This document shows positions 16,526-25,649 of a DNA stretch of 64,000 bases, piece after piece. The stretch covers positions 186,001 through 250,000 of the forward strand of contig JACJXR010000003.1 of assembly GCA_020636505.1 (NCBI GenBank). The letters run 5' to 3'. The notes beneath the pieces were generated by a model. The model was not told the DNA's origin and did not search any database. It worked only from the letters and a program-made list of their open reading frames with translations. A program made the translations under genes and the position numbers. The first letter of the stretch is position 1. Every line of letters starts with the position of its first letter. The DNA is from Chitinophagales bacterium. GTDB lineage: Bacteria > Bacteroidota > Bacteroidia > Chitinophagales > Chitinophagaceae.

Positions 16526-18316
16526 TTACTTTCTTTTCTTGCCTGTGTAAGTCCTTTCTCTTTTCTTATATGGCTTATTATCAGTGCTTTGTGAATGATA
16601 TCCTCTCTTTTTGCCTCCGTCTCTATCACCATCTTTAAAGCCACCTCTGTCGCCACCTTTATAACCACCTCGGTCACCACCTTTGAAGCCGCCTCTATCA
16701 TTGCTTCTGAATCCACCTCTTCCACCTTGATCGGCCTCTTCTATGCGGATTTTTCTGCCTTTGTGCTTCTTTTGGCTCATAGCGGCGATGATAAATTCCG
16801 CTGCTGTTGCCGGTACATTGAAGAAACTGCTTACTTCACGTACGGTTATACGAGTGATAAGCTCACCTTCTATATCCGTTGCGTCTGTAACAAAGCCTGC
16901 CAATTTACCGGCGTTCGATATACCATCTTTTTCACCGATGTTCACATACAGCCTTACTGTACCTGACGACCTACGATTATCGGTATCGTAACCGGCATTC
17001 AGGTCCTTGGCATCTGAATATATGTCGATGGTGTCTTTCAGTTGCAACCATATCAGCCTGCGTATCAACTCATCCTTATCCATATCCTGAAATCGCTCGT
17101 GGATGGTTGACAAGTATACGTTGGCGAAGTCTTTCTGTGGTTCTGCAGTGGCTATTTGCTCCAAATGATAGAACAAACGTTTTCTTACCACTTCAGCTCC
17201 GTCAGGAATATCACTCTTATGGAACTGAGATTTTACGATGCGCTCTATCTGACGAATGTTCGTGATCTCTTTTGGAGACACGATGGACATACAGATACCT
17301 GATTTACCTGCACGTGCGGTACGTCCGCTACGGTGTGTGTATACTTCAGGGTCTTCAGGCAGTTCGTAGTTGATTACGTGTGTGATATCGTTCACGTCAA
17401 TACCGCGAGCTGCAACATCTGTTGCAACGATGGCCTGCAATGTCTTGCTTTTGAAGCGGTCCATCACCTTGCTACGCATCTTCTGGTCCATGTCGCCATG
17501 CAACGGACTAACGTGGTAGCCCATACGCATCAGCTTCTCGGCCACTTCTTGGGCGTCGTTCTTGGTACGTGTGAATATGATACCGTATATACCCGGAGTG
17601 AAATCCAACAACCTACGCAAGGTGTCAAACCTGTTGTGGTGGTTGGTCACATAGTATTGGTGGTCGATGTTTTCGTTCGTTGTGTTTTCTGCAGCTACAG
17701 CAAACTCTTTCCACTCGCTCATGAAACGCTTGGCGATCTTACGCACGTCGTTGGACATGGTTGCGGAGAAAAGCCAAGTATGTTCACGGTTGATGGCGTT
17801 TTTCAGGATGAACTCGATGTCTTCTCTGAAACCCATGTTCAGCATTTCGTCGGCCTCGTCAAGTACTATGTACTCCACTTCTTCCAACGAAACCACTTTA
17901 CGCTCCATGAGGTCGATAAGTCTACCCGGGGTGGCCACTATCACGTGAGCACCTCTTTTCAATTCGCGGATCTGGCCACCAATAGGCACACCGCCATACA
18001 CCGCTGTGGTTTGTAAACCACGCATGTACCTGCCATATTTCTGAAACTCTTCCTGTATTTGCATACACAACTCGCGTGTAGGACTTAATACAAGGGCTTG
18101 CACGTGTCTGTGTGCAACGTCGATGTTGTGCAATAGCGGAAGTCCGAAAGCGGCAGTTTTGCCTGTACCTGTTTGGGCAAGGCCAATTATGTCGTTAGGT
18201 TGAGAAAGGAGGTGAGGTATAACCTGCTCCTGGATTGGTGTCGGGGTCTCAAAACCCATTTCCGATACGGCACGTGTCAATTCTTCTCTCAGGGAGAAGT
18301 CGTTGAATGTTACCAT
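16526..18316 (-). CDS. DEAD-box ATP-dependent RNA helicase with RG-rich tail
   Basis: A 596-residue DeaD/CshA-type helicase. The core shows AQTGTGKTAAFGLPLL (motif I), PTRELCMQI (Ia), DEAD in VLDEADEMLNMGF (II), SATMS (III), and HRSGRTARAG (VI). A DbpA-like RNA-binding domain follows (GTVRLYVNIGEKDGISNAGKL ... ITRITVREVSSFFNVP), roughly residues 425-510. The last 75 residues are a glycine/arginine repeat tail built from GGDRGG(F/Y)KGGDRGG units, typical of RNA-binding disordered extensions. It probably works in ribosome assembly or mRNA decay, often in the cold. A TACCTTTG box lies about 30 bases upstream of the start. Confidence 0.95.
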   Translation of the reverse strand: MVTFNDFSLREELTRAVSEMGFETPTPIQEQVIPHLLSQPNDIIGLAQTGTGKTAAFGLPLLHNIDVAHRHVQALVLSPTRELCMQIQEEFQKYGRYMRGLQTTAVYGGVPIGGQIRELKRGAHVIVATPGRLIDLMERKVVSLEEVEYIVLDEADEMLNMGFREDIEFILKNAINREHTWLFSATMSNDVRKIAKRFMSEWKEFAVAAENTTNENIDHQYYVTNHHNRFDTLRRLLDFTPGIYGIIFTRTKNDAQEVAEKLMRMGYHVSPLHGDMDQKMRSKVMDRFKSKTLQAIVATDVAARGIDVNDITHVINYELPEDPEVYTHRSGRTARAGKSGICMSIVSPKEITNIRQIERIVKSQFHKSDIPDGAEVVRKRLFYHLEQIATAEPQKDFANVYLSTIHERFQDMDKDELIRRLIWLQLKDTIDIYSDAKDLNAGYDTDNRRSSGTVRLYVNIGEKDGISNAGKLAGFVTDATDIEGELITRITVREVSSFFNVPATAAEFIIAAMSQKKHKGRKIRIEEADQGGRGGFRSNDRGGFKGGDRGGYKGGDRGGFKDGDRDGGKKRGYHSQSTDNKPYKKRERTYTGKKRK

Positions 18317-18347
18317 TTAATAAAGAACTATTTTTTTATGAAGGCGC

Positions 18348-18355
18348 AAAGGTAT
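18348..18355 (-). promoter_or_regulatory. Probable -7 element of the DEAD-box helicase gene
   Basis: TACCTTTGC on the minus strand matches the TAnnTTTG consensus and lies 31 bases before the start codon. No TTTG is seen at the 19-base spacing. Confidence 0.5.
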
Positions 18356-18440
18356 GCTTAATAATCGGTATTTGAACAATAATATAATATTTAACAATAA
18401 TGTGGCTATAGAGGGTGTAGTTGAGTACTTTTATATGGTC

Positions 18441-19328
18441 ATGAAACGCTGCCTCATAACCATATCTATCCTACTCGTGCTTTGCGTACAAGATGCAGAA
18501 GCCCAGCCATATCAATCTATTTTTGGTAATGATTCTACTGAGTGGGTGTTTATTTGGTATAACCTACCAGGTGCATTTCGAAGTACAGCTTATATAGAAA
18601 AGGATACTGCTGTCAATGGAGTTAATTACAAAAAACTTAATCTTCATAATAATTTGGGATACAAAGCCGGTTTGATTAGAGAAGATACAACAAAAGGCCA
18701 TGTTTGGTATAGGGATATTAATATAATATTTACTCCTGATGATACTGTTGACCGCTTGATATTCAGGTTTGATTTAAAGGTAGGAGATACGTTTACACTT
18801 CAAGCCCAATGCCATAATTGGCCATATTTAGATACAGTTGATAGCGTTAAGCAAGTCAATGGCTTGAAGCATATATATTTTAGAAGTAAGCTTCATCCCA
18901 ATGCACCTGAACATATTACATTTGTTGAAGGTGTGGGTGCAAATTATGGGATAATACCTTTGGCTAATTCAGGCTACGCAATGCAGAATCGTTATCTGCT
19001 ATGTTCATATAAAGACGGTATGAAAACAGGATTTGAAAATGTGCGATATGAAGGTGCCTGTGAGGCTGGTACGGACATAGCTGAGCTAAATAATCAAACA
19101 GAGATAACAGTATACCCTGTGCCTGTTCAAGATGTTTTGAACATAAAGAACAGTTCAGCTACAAAAATCCACAGAGCCGAGATATATAATTATACCGGAG
19201 TAAAAGTAAAAAGTATTGTTGCTCAAAATATAACGAATGTGGATGTAAGTGAGCTGCCTACCGGTTACTATATACTGAAACTGTACAGTGCCGAGGGTGT
19301 TACTTTATCCAAGTCATTTGTGAAATAA
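18441..19328 (+). CDS. Secreted protein with T9SS type A sorting domain
   Basis: From the ATG at 18441 the product is 295 residues, with a signal peptide MKRCLITISILLVLCVQDA ending at EAQ. In-frame starts at 18354 and 18435 exist, but the first puts 29 residues before the signal peptide. The central 190 residues are an unassigned beta-rich domain. The final 75 residues (ITVYPVPVQDVLNIKN ... LPTGYYILKLYSAEG ... SKSFVK) are a T9SS C-terminal sorting domain. It is therefore predicted to be exported across the outer membrane and anchored or released. No enzymatic motif is seen. Confidence 0.8.
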   Translation: MKRCLITISILLVLCVQDAEAQPYQSIFGNDSTEWVFIWYNLPGAFRSTAYIEKDTAVNGVNYKKLNLHNNLGYKAGLIREDTTKGHVWYRDINIIFTPDDTVDRLIFRFDLKVGDTFTLQAQCHNWPYLDTVDSVKQVNGLKHIYFRSKLHPNAPEHITFVEGVGANYGIIPLANSGYAMQNRYLLCSYKDGMKTGFENVRYEGACEAGTDIAELNNQTEITVYPVPVQDVLNIKNSSATKIHRAEIYNYTGVKVKSIVAQNITNVDVSELPTGYYILKLYSAEGVTLSKSFVK

Positions 19329-19334
19329 AAAATA

Positions 19335-19355
19335 CAGCCCCGCAAAGCGGGGCTG
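19335..19355 (-). terminator. Rho-independent terminator between convergent genes
   Basis: CAGCCCCGC-AAA-GCGGGGCTG forms a nine-pair GC-rich stem. On the minus strand it is followed by TATTTTTTATTT, so it mainly serves the vWA-protein gene. It also lies just after the stop of the plus-strand T9SS gene and could stop transcription from both sides. Confidence 0.8.
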
Positions 19356-19380
19356 ATACGGGGGCTACATTCGTTCATCA

Positions 19381-21525
19381 CTAGTCTCTGTTTCTATCTT
19401 TACCGGTTCGTTTCCTAACCGTTTCGACAAGTGAGAGGAATTCGGCCCTGTAACCGTCTTTGTCTGTTCCTTTGCTATCCTGTGCCAGCGCCAGTACTTT
19501 ATTGTAGTCGGCTGCCCCTTTATGGTCCGAATCTTTTAGTAACATACCGAACATGGCAACCGATGTGGCAAATCGTACGTTGGTAGGTGCATTGTTCAAT
19601 TTACTTTCACGAGCTCTTACCACATGCTGCATTTCGGTGCTTCTATCCCCGTCGGGCTTTTTATATCTGAACTTGATGGTGGCCAACTCGTCGTCGTGGC
19701 TTACCACATGCTGATGTTGGTATTTTAACCCATCAACCGCTCTGGTATCGTCGCTTCTTACTCCTGTCGGTATCAATTCGTAAATGATGGTGACGGTATG
19801 TCCTGCACCCATTTCTCCTGCATCTTTGGTATCGTCTATGAAGTCTTCGGCATTCAATATTCTGTTTTCATAACCTACAAGCCTGTATCCTTTTACTTTG
19901 GAGGGATTGAATTCTATTTGAGTCTTCACATCTTTGGCGATAGTGAATATGGTACCGCCGAACTCTTTCACAAGTGTCTTTTTGGCTTCATCAATGTTAT
20001 CGATGTATGCGTAGTTGCCGTTGCCTTTGTCTGCCAATACCTCCAATTTAGAGTCTTTGTAGTTGCCCATACCGTAGCCCAAACAGGTAAGGAAGATACC
20101 TTTCTCCCTTTCTTTGGTGATAAGGTCTTCCATTTCGTTATCTCCACTCATACCCACGTTGAAGTCTCCATCTGTCGCTAAAACGATTCTGTTGTTTCCG
20201 CCTTTGATGTAGTTTTTCTGTGCTGTTCTGTATGCCAACAATATACCTTCGCCACCTGCGGTGGAACCCCCTGATTGCAATCTGTCCAACGCCTCGAATA
20301 TTTTCTGTTTGTTACTGCCTGATGTCGGTTCCAAAACCAGCCCGGCGTTACCCGCATATACCACTATTGATATCTTGTCTTGCTCGCGTAGATTCTGTGT
20401 CAACAGTTTCAATGACTTTACCACAAGTGGCAGCTTGTTGTCCCAAGACATGGAGCCGGAAACATCTATCAGGAAAACCAAATTGGAAGGTGGTAGATTT
20501 TCTACGTCCATCTTTTTGGCCTGCATACCTATGTGCAACAATTGGTGTTTGCTGTTCCATGGACATTCGGTCAGTTCTGTAACAATGGCTATCGGATGTT
20601 CGCCTTTGGGCTGCGGATAGTCATAGTCGAAATAGTTGACCATTTCTTCGATACGCACTGCATCTACAGGTGGCATTTGTCTGTTTTTGATAAACCTACG
20701 GATGTTGCTGTACGATGCACGGTCTACATCTATGGACAATGTAGAGAGTGGGCTTGCCACCACATCTTTAAAATCGTTTTCGGGATTCTTTTTGTAAGAC
20801 TCCACACTTGGATTCAAATATATGGGTGGTTGCTTTGGAGAGGGTGGTGGTGGCGATTGCATTTCCATGAGTGGGGTCTCGTATTTGTATACCCCTCCTG
20901 TTGCATCGCCATATTTTGCTGACCTGCCGTTTGTTTGTACTTCCACTTGGTCTATTGCACCTTGTGCTAAATTGATGCCTCTGCTACCATATACTTGTAC
21001 ACCGTCTACAATATAGAGTGTTCCGTCACCCCTTCCGTCGTTGCTATTATATATACCCGGAGCTGTTGAAAGCATTTGAGTTGTATTACGTGTCGGCATG
21101 GCTTCTATCTCTTCAGATGTTTTTGTTGCTTTCACGCTGTACTTATCTATCAACGGTATTTTGTATTCTTTGATGACAACTCCCTCTGCCTCCAACTTGG
21201 ATTTTGGCACGAGCTTGATGTTTACCTCTGTTATCTTATCGGGAGACACTATTACCCCTTTAGTAATATCCTCCTTATATCCTGTGTAGGATATTTTTAG
21301 GTCGTACCTGCCGGGAGATATCGGTTTTATGTTGTAATTACCTTCCTTGTCTGTTATTGAAGTGCCTTTTTCTACGTCTCCTTGCAGTATCTGTACCTCG
21401 GCATTGATTACCGGTTCGTTGTTCTCGTCAACCACTTTGCCTATTATGCTACCTGATTGACCTTGCGCTATAAGCAGTGTCGATATACCCACCACGATGG
21501 CGAGTAGTGTAATTAACCTTTTCAT
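19381..21525 (-). CDS. vWA-domain protein with carboxypeptidase-regulatory and TonB-plug-like N-terminus (YfbK-like)
   Basis: A 714-residue exported protein. A signal peptide (residues 1-20) is followed by a carboxypeptidase-regulatory-like domain (about 25-110: SIIGKVVDENNEPVINAEV, SPGRYDLKISYTGY). Next is a segment matching the start of a SusC-type TonB plug (about 140-205: MLSTAPGIYNSNDGRGDG, YIVDGVQVYG, IDQVEVQTNG) and a proline linker. The YfbK arrangement then begins: a vWF_A N-terminal region (STLSIDVDRASYSNIRRFI, 261-279), a von Willebrand A domain with an intact MIDAS (DVSGS 354-358), and a C-terminal DUF3520-like part. No beta-barrel is present, so it cannot be a TonB-dependent transporter itself. 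It is likely a periplasmic or surface metal-dependent adhesion or assembly factor. Confidence 0.88.
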   Translation of the reverse strand: MKRLITLLAIVVGISTLLIAQGQSGSIIGKVVDENNEPVINAEVQILQGDVEKGTSITDKEGNYNIKPISPGRYDLKISYTGYKEDITKGVIVSPDKITEVNIKLVPKSKLEAEGVVIKEYKIPLIDKYSVKATKTSEEIEAMPTRNTTQMLSTAPGIYNSNDGRGDGTLYIVDGVQVYGSRGINLAQGAIDQVEVQTNGRSAKYGDATGGVYKYETPLMEMQSPPPPSPKQPPIYLNPSVESYKKNPENDFKDVVASPLSTLSIDVDRASYSNIRRFIKNRQMPPVDAVRIEEMVNYFDYDYPQPKGEHPIAIVTELTECPWNSKHQLLHIGMQAKKMDVENLPPSNLVFLIDVSGSMSWDNKLPLVVKSLKLLTQNLREQDKISIVVYAGNAGLVLEPTSGSNKQKIFEALDRLQSGGSTAGGEGILLAYRTAQKNYIKGGNNRIVLATDGDFNVGMSGDNEMEDLITKEREKGIFLTCLGYGMGNYKDSKLEVLADKGNGNYAYIDNIDEAKKTLVKEFGGTIFTIAKDVKTQIEFNPSKVKGYRLVGYENRILNAEDFIDDTKDAGEMGAGHTVTIIYELIPTGVRSDDTRAVDGLKYQHQHVVSHDDELATIKFRYKKPDGDRSTEMQHVVRARESKLNNAPTNVRFATSVAMFGMLLKDSDHKGAADYNKVLALAQDSKGTDKDGYRAEFLSLVETVRKRTGKDRNRD

Positions 21526-21742
21526 AAGCTGTAAGTTTTACTTTGTTTGGCATGCCCTATTCTTTTGATTCCAATGTCCTGCATTTTCCATAAAAAAACT
21601 TTCAACTTTCTCAGTTATGAATATTCACTGACAGTTAATCTACACTTCCATTGCAATTATTTTTCGAAAAGTAAAATGTTTGCCATAAAAGATTTCGGCC
21701 TCAATTTGAGCATTATCCGGAGCGGTTGTTGTGGCAAAAAAA

Positions 21743-21767
21743 ATACCCGGCAATAATTGCCGGGTAT
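21743..21767 (-). terminator. Rho-independent terminator for the M13 peptidase gene
   Basis: The perfect stem ATACCCGGCAA/TTGCCGGGTAT is followed on the minus strand by eight T residues, about 20 bases after the peptidase stop codon. The remaining 21526-21742 region holds no gene I can support. Confidence 0.88.
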
Positions 21768-21788
21768 CAAGTATCTGTTTTTGGATTA

Positions 21789-23819
21789 TTACCACACTTT
21801 GGCACGAATCTCTTCAGAACGCCACATCTTGTCGCCTTCTTTAATACCGAAAGCATCGTAGAACTGGGTCATATTGCTCAAAGGACCGTTTGTTCTCCAC
21901 TCCACAGGAGAGTGGGGGTCTGTAATGATCCTGTTGGCCAACTCTTCGTCGCGAGTATTGGCACGCCATACTTGTGCCCAGCTTAAGAAGAAACGTTGAT
22001 TTGGAGTAAAGCCGTCTATGCTTTCGCCTTTCTTGGCTTGCTCGGTTTTTTGGAATGCTTCGTAAGCTATCGCCAAACCACCAAGGTCTGCAAGGTTTTC
22101 ACCTAATGTCAACTCTCCGTTCACGTGTACGGTATCCAACACTGTGTAGTTATTGAACTGCTCAACCACAACACCTGTTTTTTCACCGAAGCGTTTTTCG
22201 TCTTCTTCTGTCCACCAGTTTTTCAGGTTACCGTCTGCAGCATATTTCGCTCCTTGGTCGTCAAAGCCGTGTGTCATTTCATGACCTATCACACCGCCGA
22301 TTCCACCGTAGTTAACTGCATCGTCCGCATTCATATCGAAGAATGGGAATGCAAGTATGCCCGCAGGGAATACGATCTCGTTGAAAGCAGGATTGTAATA
22401 CGCATTCACTGTCGGTGGTGTCATGAACCATTCTGTTCTGTCCACAGGTTTGCCCAATTTGCTTACCATATAATCGTAGTCGAAGTTGGCTGATGCTATC
22501 ACGTTGTCTACGTAACTGCCCGGTACCACATCCAATTTGGTATAGTCTCTCCATTTGTCAGGGTAGCCTATTTTCTTAACAAAGGTGTTGAGTTTGCCGA
22601 TTGCTTTTTGCTTGGTTGCATCGCTCATCCAATCAAGCCTCATGATACGATCGTGGTATGTTTCTTGAAGGTTGTTCACCAACTTCATCATACGATCTTT
22701 CGCTTCGGGAGTAAAGTGCTTGTCAACATAGACTTTACCAAGTAATTCTCCGACACCGCCATCAACTACATTCAATACACGTTTCCAACGAGGCTTTTGA
22801 GCTTCTTGTCCACGTACCTCTTTGCCGTAAAAGTTGAAGTGCATATCGTCAATGTCGCTGCTTAGGTAAGGAGCCATATCGTTCACCACATGAAACTTCA
22901 AGTACTTTTTCCATGTATCTATGGAAGTTGCTGAAAGTTGTTTGTTCATTTCTTTGAAGAAATTAGGCATACCCACTATCAAAGAATCTTCGCCCGTAAC
23001 CTTCATGTTGGCAAACTGTATTTTCCAGTCGATACCAGGTGTTACCTTGTTGAAGCTCTCAATGCTGTACTTGTTATATACTTTATATGGGTCACGTCTT
23101 TCGGTACGTGTCATCGATGCCTTGGCAAGTTTCTCTTCCAATGCGTAAACATCGGCCGCCGCTTGTTCGGGATTTTCAATGCCTATCTTTTTCATCAACT
23201 CAACCTGATATGCTTTGTAAGCATCACGTATTTTGGTTGAACGCTCATCGTCGTTGAAGTAGTAATCACGGTCAGGCATACCCAATCCACCTTGGTACAT
23301 TTGGCATATCTGCTGTGTTACATTCTTATCGTCAGGGGAGATGTAAAAACCGAATATTTGCGACAAACCTTCAGTACGTAGTTTCGCCACTTCTTTCAGC
23401 ACATCGTCCGATGTTTTTATATCGTCTATACGAGCCAACATGCCGTGTACAGGTTTCAAACCTGCAGCGTCGATTGTTGCACTGTCCATACCTGATTTGT
23501 AGAAGTCACCCACTTTTTGTGTAGGAGTACCTTTTTTCGCATTTGCAGCAGCAGCTTCGTTCAGCAGGTCATGAAGCTTCATCATGTTGTTTTCGTGCAA
23601 CATGTCGAAAGTTCCCCAACGTGTTTCCGATTCAGGTATTTCGTTGTCTTTCAACCAGCCTCCGTTAGCATATAAGAAGAAGTTCTCTCCGGGACTTACA
23701 TTGGTATCCATATTTGCCGGGTCGATGAACTTTGTCGCCGGTGTTTCTGCTTCTTTCTGTTGACAAGATGCAAATGCGATCGAAGCCAACAGTATCATAG
23801 CACTGTTCTTAATTGTCAT
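21789..23819 (-). CDS. pepO: M13-family (neprilysin-like) metallopeptidase lipoprotein
   Basis: A 676-residue zinc endopeptidase. The signal peptide ends in a lipobox (FASC, Cys19), so it is a membrane-anchored lipoprotein. The zinc motif HEMTH is at 513-517 in GGVIGHEMTHGFDDQGAKY, the third ligand Glu574 and Asp578 lie in GENLADLGG, and substrate-binding NAYYNP is at 472-477. The C-terminus ends in VW as in the family. Length and all M13 motifs are normal, so it should be active. It likely degrades exported peptides of limited size. It is monocistronic with its own terminator. Confidence 0.94.
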   Translation of the reverse strand: MTIKNSAMILLASIAFASCQQKEAETPATKFIDPANMDTNVSPGENFFLYANGGWLKDNEIPESETRWGTFDMLHENNMMKLHDLLNEAAAANAKKGTPTQKVGDFYKSGMDSATIDAAGLKPVHGMLARIDDIKTSDDVLKEVAKLRTEGLSQIFGFYISPDDKNVTQQICQMYQGGLGMPDRDYYFNDDERSTKIRDAYKAYQVELMKKIGIENPEQAAADVYALEEKLAKASMTRTERRDPYKVYNKYSIESFNKVTPGIDWKIQFANMKVTGEDSLIVGMPNFFKEMNKQLSATSIDTWKKYLKFHVVNDMAPYLSSDIDDMHFNFYGKEVRGQEAQKPRWKRVLNVVDGGVGELLGKVYVDKHFTPEAKDRMMKLVNNLQETYHDRIMRLDWMSDATKQKAIGKLNTFVKKIGYPDKWRDYTKLDVVPGSYVDNVIASANFDYDYMVSKLGKPVDRTEWFMTPPTVNAYYNPAFNEIVFPAGILAFPFFDMNADDAVNYGGIGGVIGHEMTHGFDDQGAKYAADGNLKNWWTEEDEKRFGEKTGVVVEQFNNYTVLDTVHVNGELTLGENLADLGGLAIAYEAFQKTEQAKKGESIDGFTPNQRFFLSWAQVWRANTRDEELANRIITDPHSPVEWRTNGPLSNMTQFYDAFGIKEGDKMWRSEEIRAKVW

Positions 23820-23913
23820 TGTTTAAGTTTTTGGAATGGCGAAGGTACAAAAGTGTATACGGTTTAAAACACATATATGAAATAAGGATAGGGTGAAAAA
23901 GGGGGGATAAATG

Positions 23914-24558
23914 CTATGCGGGTCGCTTGTTGAACCTTCTCACACGCTTCACTTCGTATATGCCCGGGAAGAGGTATTTCTTTCTTGTGCCCACTTCTTT
24001 GCATAGACTGCGCGTGCGCAACTGTTCTTGTTTTTCAAATATGCGCCCATCGTCGGTACGGAACCAATTGCCCACCTCCAAGTCGCAAACCAACATATGA
24101 CCCGGCTTACGCATGTCGTAATTGTACAGTGCTCGGTACAGGTCTTGGTCTGTACAGGTGCTGGCAGCGGGGTTTTGCATATACTTGATGAGTGCCTTCT
24201 CCACATCGTTGGGGAATATGCGCTTTCCTACAAAGGGCATCAACATGTGTCTGAATTGTGTTTTCCATTCCTTACCGTGCGGAGATGCTTTGCGCCCGAA
24301 ATTTTCGTGCGTTATCATATGGGCCATCTCATGCACCAGTGTGATAAGGAAGTTGTACTTATTCAGGTTGATATTTACTGTTATTTGATGGAACGGCCTT
24401 TCTCTTGTGGGCTCCAAATAATCCCCCAATACGGTCTTTCTTTCTTTGGTAAGTGTAAGGTGGATGGTATACCTTCTGAAATAGTGCGCCACCATAGGGA
24501 AGGTGTTGGGCGGTAAAAAGTGTTGAAGTTGATACAGTGATGTTTCCAGTTTCCTCAT
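23914..24558 (-). CDS. SprT-like zinc metalloprotease domain protein
   Basis: A 214-residue cytoplasmic protein of the SprT/Spartan-like family. The zinc motif HEMAH (residues 76-80) lies in FLITLVHEMAHMITHENFG, and a third His (His94 in SPHGKEW) is at the expected spacing. The C-terminal part carries a basic beta-rich region but lacks the four-cysteine zinc ribbon of classical SprT. Its start codon directly abuts the stop of the AtpI-like gene (TAA ATG), so it is translationally linked to that cluster. Eukaryotic relatives remove DNA-protein crosslinks; the bacterial role is unproven. Confidence 0.85.
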   Translation of the reverse strand: MRKLETSLYQLQHFLPPNTFPMVAHYFRRYTIHLTLTKERKTVLGDYLEPTRERPFHQITVNINLNKYNFLITLVHEMAHMITHENFGRKASPHGKEWKTQFRHMLMPFVGKRIFPNDVEKALIKYMQNPAASTCTDQDLYRALYNYDMRKPGHMLVCDLEVGNWFRTDDGRIFEKQEQLRTRSLCKEVGTRKKYLFPGIYEVKRVRRFNKRPA

Positions 24559-24936
24559 TTACTTTTCCGCCCGTGCCATTTTTGAAAGCATCCATGTCTC
24601 AGTGATAGAGTAGGCTGCGTATATGCCAAACAATACAAACAATGATGGTTTGTGAACATTGGGTTTGTTCACTATCGCATATACCGTTATTGAAACGATA
24701 CAAACGAACAACTTGAGGAAAGAAGAAGCGTAAACACCACGTACAAAAGCTTCGGGTGCTTTCTTCATTTGTTGTATCACGATGATGTAGGTGATGGTGG
24801 ACAATAAAGCCATTATCACATTACCCGACATCAATACCGTAAAGTTGTAACCCGGCATTGCAGTTTTCATCCAATAGAAAACCAAGCTCAAGATCACGAA
24901 CAACGTGAATATGGTAATGATAAACTTCTTCTTCAT
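24559..24936 (-). CDS. AtpI-like small membrane protein
   Basis: A 125-residue protein with four predicted membrane helices (residues about 4-22, 33-53, 69-88, 98-115) and few charged residues. Its start overlaps the atpZ stop as ATGA. By position directly after atpZ and by its four-helix shape it corresponds to the poorly conserved AtpI-like protein that precedes atpB in Bacteroidota ATP synthase operons. Here atpB does not follow; the next gene is SprT-like. Sequence alone does not prove the AtpI assignment. Confidence 0.6.
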   Translation of the reverse strand: MKKKFIITIFTLFVILSLVFYWMKTAMPGYNFTVLMSGNVIMALLSTITYIIVIQQMKKAPEAFVRGVYASSFLKLFVCIVSITVYAIVNKPNVHKPSLFVLFGIYAAYSITETWMLSKMARAEK

Positions 24937-25145
24937 TTTTTAGGTTTGTTGAACGTTTTCAGCAATTGCCAAAACGAAACAACAAGTGCTATCAAAGGCA
25001 ATATTATGATGAATATAGGAAATTTCCATCCTGTTTTTGCGTCAAGTTTCCAACCTGCCCATACGGCCAACAAAAGCATCACCATCCACTGGGTACCCAG
25101 CCCCGCATAACGCATGATGTCTCTGTTTTTGTTCTCGGTCGCCAT
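24933..25145 (-). CDS. atpZ: AtpZ/AtpI family F0F1-ATPase accessory protein
   Basis: A 70-residue protein with two membrane helices separated by a short loop. The pattern MRYAGLGTQWMVMLLLAVWA then GWKLDAKTGWKFPIFIIILPL is diagnostic of the AtpZ family, which with AtpI may form a Mg/Ca channel or aid assembly of the ATP synthase c-ring. The ATG at 25145 is chosen over a TTG two codons upstream. It follows the M23-like N-terminal protein by 12 bases and overlaps the AtpI-like gene by four. None of the structural ATP synthase genes are in the window. Confidence 0.82.
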   Translation of the reverse strand: MATENKNRDIMRYAGLGTQWMVMLLLAVWAGWKLDAKTGWKFPIFIIILPLIALVVSFWQLLKTFNKPKK

Positions 25146-25157
25146 ATTCAAGTAGGC

Positions 25158-25649
25158 CTATTTCTTTTTGTTGGATTCTTTGTCATTCTCCTTTTTCACA
25201 CTCTTCGCAGCCTGCTTCATCAGCTCGTCCGACTGTGGCAGAAGGCTGTTCATCTCTTCTTTGTGAGTGCTTTTTAGGTCAAGCATAGTGGTATCCAAAG
25301 AAGCATTCATATTTCCGGTTATCACTTTGCGTATATTGGCTTCGTATTTTTCTTGAGCCGCCACAAGGTCGGATAGAGAGTCTACACTGTGCTTCATTTT
25401 CACGAGGTCGGAGCGGGTTTGCCCACCTGCATAGCCCGGTATGTAGTATTTGAGCGGGGTAAACATCACCAAGGATAGAGTGACGATGGCCACCAGTACG
25501 AATAAGGAGCATAGCATGATGTATATCTTACGCATGGTTATGCGGTAAGACGCCACTTCTTCCAACGACTCGTCGTCAATGAACACAAGCCGGTACGCGT
25601 TGTTGAACCGTCTGAAAAAACTCTGCTTTTTTTCTGTACTCTCTTCCAT
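25158..25649 (-). CDS. Membrane-anchored protein resembling the N-terminus of Bacteroidota M23 peptidases, without the peptidase domain
   Basis: A 163-residue single-pass protein. A cytoplasmic start (NAYRLVFIDDESLEEVASYRIT, residues 17-38) is followed by one membrane helix (about 43-65), the sequence FTPLKYYIPGYA, a periplasmic coiled coil and a very basic Lys-rich end. The first 80 residues closely resemble the leader region of envelope M23/LysM peptidases of this phylum, which also often sit beside atpZ. The HxxxD/HxH peptidase domain is missing, and the frame ends cleanly without sign of a frameshift. It may be a scaffold or a shortened paralogue. Confidence 0.65.
   Translation of the reverse strand: MEESTEKKQSFFRRFNNAYRLVFIDDESLEEVASYRITMRKIYIMLCSLFVLVAIVTLSLVMFTPLKYYIPGYAGGQTRSDLVKMKHSVDSLSDLVAAQEKYEANIRKVITGNMNASLDTTMLDLKSTHKEEMNSLLPQSDELMKQAAKSVKKENDKESNKKK

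Noticed and set aside
17333..18016. 227-codon plus-strand frame opposite the DEAD-box helicase
   Set aside because: It is antisense to conserved helicase motifs and shows no domain of its own.
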